From Gemmatimonadota bacterium (GTDB lineage Bacteria; Gemmatimonadota; Gemmatimonadetes; Gemmatimonadales; GWC2-71-9), in assembly GCA_029262195.1 (NCBI GenBank), contig JAJCZX010000027.1:291882-355881 (forward strand): a stretch of 64,000 nucleotides of DNA. The letters are read 5' to 3'. Position numbers and translations under genes: made by a program. The notes under the pieces are model-generated. The model had not been told where the DNA came from. It saw only the letters and a program-made list of their open reading frames with translations, and did not search any database. This document shows, piece by piece, positions 61,264 through 64,000 of the stretch (position 1 is its first letter; the number at the start of each line of letters is the position of its first letter).

Positions 61264-61649
61264 GCGAATGACCGGACTAATTGTCAAGCTTCTTCGTCTC
61301 CCCATGGCGTACTACTTCCCTATTCCGTCGAAGCCCATGTTGACCCGGAAGAGGCATTCATTGCATCTATTTCAAGTTGCCACATGCTGTTTTTTTGTCG
61401 ATCGCGGCGAAAAGGAGGTTAGTCGTGGATGAATATTCTGACTATGCTGTCGGCTTCATGACGAAAGGCGAGGGCGGCAAGTTCTCAATAACCAGGGTCG
61501 TGTTGCGGCCGAAGGTTGTTTTCGGCGGCGAAAAACCTACCCAGGAGCAAATCGACAGACTCCATCATCAAACACACCAACAATGTTTCATCGCGAACTC
61601 CGTACGAGCCGAAATAGTAGTTGAGAGCCCAGAACACGGCTCGCGTTAA
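61264..61649 (+). pseudogene. OsmC-family protein remnant with frameshifts
   Basis: Two overlapping frames together spell an OsmC domain. The first (61264 to about 61395) gives ASSSPHGVLLPYSVEAHVDP, EEAFIASISSCHMLFF; the second (about 61390 to 61649) gives LSIAAKRRLVVDEYSDYAVG, TRVVLRPKVVFGGEKP and HQQCFIANSVRAEIVVE. The redox cysteines of SSCHM and QQCFI are both there. The switch occurs at a run of seven T (61390-61396), where one extra T would restore the frame. The N-terminus appears shifted once more near 61262. Intact OsmC proteins reduce organic hydroperoxides. Confidence 0.75.
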
Positions 61650-61782
61650 CACTCCGCAGATTTTTTGTTTACGCGAAACCCCGTGTCTCTTTGACGTTGG
61701 AGGTCGTTTGGCGCAATATTTTTGGGAGACGCACCCAGCACGCTATTTCAATTCTTTTGAGCAACGATAAGGATTCGATCCG

Positions 61783-62202
61783 ATGATTCATGACCTTGAT
61801 AACGCAAACTCGGGGGTTCTTCCTCTTCGCCCCGCCGCCATGCTCGCACGCCTAATCCTCAGTGAATGTTTGAACGATGGATTCTCTAGCATCCGTTTGA
61901 CCGAAGGCGAAGCACCGTCGGGAGGAGGCAAGGCTCTGGGTGTCCAGTTCCTTGAGGGCGAAGCATCGAAGGACGTAATGAAGATTCCCGTCGCCGCAGG
62001 CGTTCCTCTCCTGGTTCATTTGCGATCAATGTGCGAGATGGACCCCGCAAAACACCCGGCCCTGGAGGGAACATTCGGCATAAAGGGGGGCGGGAAAGAA
62101 GCGCAGGTCAAAGCCCGTTTCGGCAAATCTGAGGACGGCACGGAAGAGGCAGAATTGGTGCTTTCCCCCAACCCTGGCACCCGACTTGAGTCCAATGAAT
62201 AA
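61783..62202 (+). CDS. Hypothetical protein
   Basis: 139 residues, soluble. The middle section (VPLLVHLRSMCEMDPAKHPALEGTFGI) vaguely resembles a stretch of GspE/PilB secretion ATPases preceding the ATPase core, and LARLILSECLNDGFSSIRLT resembles their N-terminal DIHIE-type region. There is no Walker motif, so if related it is a detached domain. The ATG follows a run containing AAGGATT. The next gene overlaps by 8 bp. Confidence 0.55.
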   Translation: MIHDLDNANSGVLPLRPAAMLARLILSECLNDGFSSIRLTEGEAPSGGGKALGVQFLEGEASKDVMKIPVAAGVPLLVHLRSMCEMDPAKHPALEGTFGIKGGGKEAQVKARFGKSEDGTEEAELVLSPNPGTRLESNE

Positions 62203-62809
62203 AACTCGGCAGGATTACACTTTTCCCGCGAGCCAGATATTCGTGAAGCATCTGCGAGCACATGCGATTGCTGCAACGCTGGTATTGGCCATGGACCCAG
62301 TATCAGCTGCAGCCCAGGTGGCCCCTTTTGATACGACGGACGGGCAAGCTTCGTTCTTGACTATGTCGGAATACCTGACCCGGGACGGTGGAAAGTGGCG
62401 GGCTCCGAATCCGCAACACGACGGGTCAGCACGTTCGCCGGAGGCGTTTGAGTTGTGGTTCGACAGCCACTTCTCAGGGCGAATTCTTCAGATCCAGATC
62501 GTCGTTCAATACGCAGACCGAACAGTAGTTTCGTCACACGGCCAGTGGATGTGGCATCCGGGCGCCGGGGAACTTCGCTACCTGGTGGCTCATCGAGGCG
62601 GTGCGGTTACCGAAGGGGTGACAACTTTTCCCAACGCGACTACTTTCGTTACATTGGCCACTCGAACTGGTCGCAATGGGGTGGTACGGGAGCAGCGGGA
62701 CGACAACGTAATGGTCAGCCCTTCCCTGCACCGGAACGAGACGTTTCGAATGGAAGCTGGAGGCTGGACCAGTGGCGGGGTCTTCGAATGGTCCCGTCTC
62801 AGCAACTAA
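62195..62809 (+). CDS. Secreted hypothetical protein
   Basis: About 204 residues from ATG 62195. A hydrophobic segment AHAIAATLVLAMDPVSAAAQ near residues 23-42 reads as a signal peptide with a long N-region. The mature domain (LTMSEYLTRDGGKWRAPNPQH, FELWFDSHFSGRILQIQIVV, GQWMWHPGAGELRY) is beta-rich with conserved Trp residues. No family recognised; it overlaps the preceding gene. Confidence 0.55.
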   Translation: MNKTRQDYTFPASQIFVKHLRAHAIAATLVLAMDPVSAAAQVAPFDTTDGQASFLTMSEYLTRDGGKWRAPNPQHDGSARSPEAFELWFDSHFSGRILQIQIVVQYADRTVVSSHGQWMWHPGAGELRYLVAHRGGAVTEGVTTFPNATTFVTLATRTGRNGVVREQRDDNVMVSPSLHRNETFRMEAGGWTSGGVFEWSRLSN

Positions 62810-62889
62810 GCCCAGGGATTTTTCAGTCAGAGGGTTTTCTATGGGTTGCCTTGACGATCGCTTGACTCCCTCAGATGAATTTTCCGGAC

Positions 62890-63242
62890 ATGAAAAAGGT
62901 CTTCATTCTCGGTATCGCACTACTCATGGCATGCACCGGGTGGACCGGCGTTTCCACTACTCTCACCCGGTACCCTCTGACGATCGGACGCGAATCCGTG
63001 CCTGGGCCGACGGCAACAAATATGACCTCCACGGCGTCAGACTAAGAAACGACTCACTCGTAGGAACCCGGCACTGGCAGCCGATCAATTGCGCTCAATG
63101 CGAAATTGTGCTATCGAGAACGGCTATTGACTCCATTCACGAGCGGACCGTCGCCACCGGTCGAACCAAAGTTCTCGGCCTCGGGGCGGGAGCAATATTA
63201 GTCGTGTTTGTGGCTGTCATGAGTCAAGCGAACTTTGATTGA
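62890..63242 (+). pseudogene. Small lipoprotein gene with a frameshift
   Basis: ATG 62890 opens a frame with a lipoprotein signal, KKVFILGIALLMACTGWTG, but this stops at 63045. In the next frame the body continues as RIRAWADGNKYDLHGVRLRN, then DSLVGTRHWQPINCAQCEIV and a closing hydrophobic helix (LGLGAGAILVVFVAVM) to 63242. The two halves fit one protein of about 117 residues if a single-base change occurs between about 62970 and 62995. Either the gene is broken or one base is wrong in the assembly. Confidence 0.6.
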
Positions 63243-63281
63243 CTGAGTCCGATTTCTCGGCAATGTTTTTGGAGAAACAAC

Positions 63282-63593
63282 ATGGGTATAGAAGCAATCT
63301 GGCAGTCCAACGGCGGCGAAGAAATCGAACGCGTTCCTGACGAGCTCATGGTGCTCAGTGGTTTCGCGAACACACCGCCGTGTGACATCTCACGAACCAA
63401 ATGCCTCCAGTTTATCGATCCCTACGGGGAGACTCTTTTCAATCAACGTCAAATCCCCATTCTGGCCAACGAACTGGAGCGGGCGGCCGCATCTATTTAC
63501 GACACGAGTATCAGCGGACACCTGATCAGTGTAGCACGTTTGGTCGGGCGAGCGAAGAAGATCAATACCTATGTGCGCTTTGTCGGTGGTTGA
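63282..63593 (+). CDS. Hypothetical protein
   Basis: 103 residues beginning GIEAIWQSNGGEEIERVPDE. The core CLQFIDPYGETLFNQRQIPILANELERAAAS has a tidy conserved look, and no signal peptide or membrane helix is present. Proteins of this size and pattern occur singly in accessory regions; an immunity-type role is possible but unsupported. A GGAGAAACAAC precedes the ATG. Confidence 0.55.
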   Translation: MGIEAIWQSNGGEEIERVPDELMVLSGFANTPPCDISRTKCLQFIDPYGETLFNQRQIPILANELERAAASIYDTSISGHLISVARLVGRAKKINTYVRFVGG

Positions 63594-63665
63594 CGTCATG
63601 CGATAGACGGGCCCATACTCTTGAGGTGATCTTCCACTCCGAAGAATTACAAAGAGAGGGCTTCA

Positions 63666-63858
63666 ATGCATAACCGTTTTCTCCGGATGTCTGCTGCGAA
63701 AACAGAGAACCAGATTCGGAAAAACCGCGTGGGAAAACTGCGGACCGTAGCTGGGGCGCTGCCAATGTGCTTTGCTCCGGTCCTTTCTGCACCGTCAGGG
63801 GCGCAGGCTCCCGGAACTCAGGCTGCCGAACCATCAATCAACATATCGTCCCGGGTCA
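63666..63858 (+). pseudogene. 5' end of a gene for an exported protein, truncated
   Basis: ATG 63666 follows AGAGAGGGC. It encodes a basic N-region and hydrophobic stretch (LRTVAGALPMCFAPVLSAPS, then GAQAP) resembling a signal peptide. The similarity to anything exported stops near 63858, where a transposase fragment begins in another frame. The original gene cannot be identified. Confidence 0.5.
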
Positions 63859-64000
63859 CAGCGAGGCCTCCCCCGGGAGATCATCACCGATAACGGCCCC
63901 GAGTTCAGGAGCCGTGCGTTCGACGCATGGGCATACAGTCGCGACGTCAGTCTTCAATTCATCCAACCGGGAAAACCGTTTCAAAACGCTTTCATTGAAA
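63859..64000 (+). pseudogene. Fragment of an IS3-type transposase OrfB, running off the window
   Basis: In the frame with CGA at 63862, translation reads LPREIITDNGPEFRSRAFDA then WAYSRDVSLQFIQPGKPFQN and AFIE. This is the central part of an rve integrase domain, with the second catalytic Asp in TDNGPEF and the Glu in AFIE. The N-terminal half, including the first Asp, is missing. It differs from the intact element at 58.2-59.8 kb and continues past the right edge. Confidence 0.88.

Overview
The window reads as a bacterial chromosome segment whose first 57.7 kb is dense housekeeping and conserved sequence and whose last 6 kb is a decayed accessory region. The best guess for the organism is a Gemmatimonadota bacterium or a close relative in the FCB group. 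This rests on two adjacent membrane-anchored Ser/Thr kinases with TolB-like C-termini, a short primary-type sigma factor without region 1.1, LolA and Mla components implying an outer membrane, a subtilase with a FlgD/T9SS-like C-terminal domain, and many small lipoproteins. It is inference from protein style; no rRNA gene is present.

Layout. 0-6.4 kb: rsmI (cut by the window edge) and trxA, methylmalonyl-CoA epimerase, pdxJ, an Hpt-like protein lacking its phospho-histidine, a flippase-like membrane protein and ispE, then tRNA-Gln(TTG). 6.5-19.8 kb: two Ser/Thr kinases, then prs-rplY-pth-hppA, ychF, and rpsF-rpsR-DUF2232-rplI followed by a fused FakA/FakB-type protein and rsfS. 19.9-30.2 kb: two SPOR-domain proteins run into smc, a secreted subtilase, DAHP synthase and lolA. 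30.2-34.6 kb (minus): rpmE-prfA-prmC-tmk-ctp. 34.7-41.4 kb (plus): a Crp/Fnr regulator, an MBL hydrolase, a CsgG-like TPR protein, a mlaE-mlaF-mlaD set and a GAF/HD-GYP protein. 41.5-57.7 kb is mostly minus strand: oxidoreductase, barrel protein, SpoIID-like lipoprotein, rimO, sigma factor, NtrC-type regulator, thpR, larE, an ECF sigma/anti-sigma/YbjQ/hydrolase cluster, a CadC-like regulator and comM.

57.8-64 kb: a hicBA module whose toxin gene is split by an IS3-family element, an intact higBA module, a frameshifted osmC remnant, small orphan genes, a frameshifted lipoprotein, and an IS3-type transposase fragment that truncates a signal-peptide gene at the window edge.

Most notable: (1) three genes (pth, ychF, mlaD) have no ATG/GTG/TTG start that keeps the conserved N-terminus; CTG, CTG and ATA are the best-placed starts, each behind a Shine-Dalgarno-like sequence. 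(2) The ATPase of the Mla-type transporter has lost all its catalytic motifs although the permease looks intact. (3) Excising the IS and one copy of a 3-bp duplication restores an open hicA frame. (4) The HD-GYP protein carries an insertion of roughly 115 residues between its metal-binding motifs.
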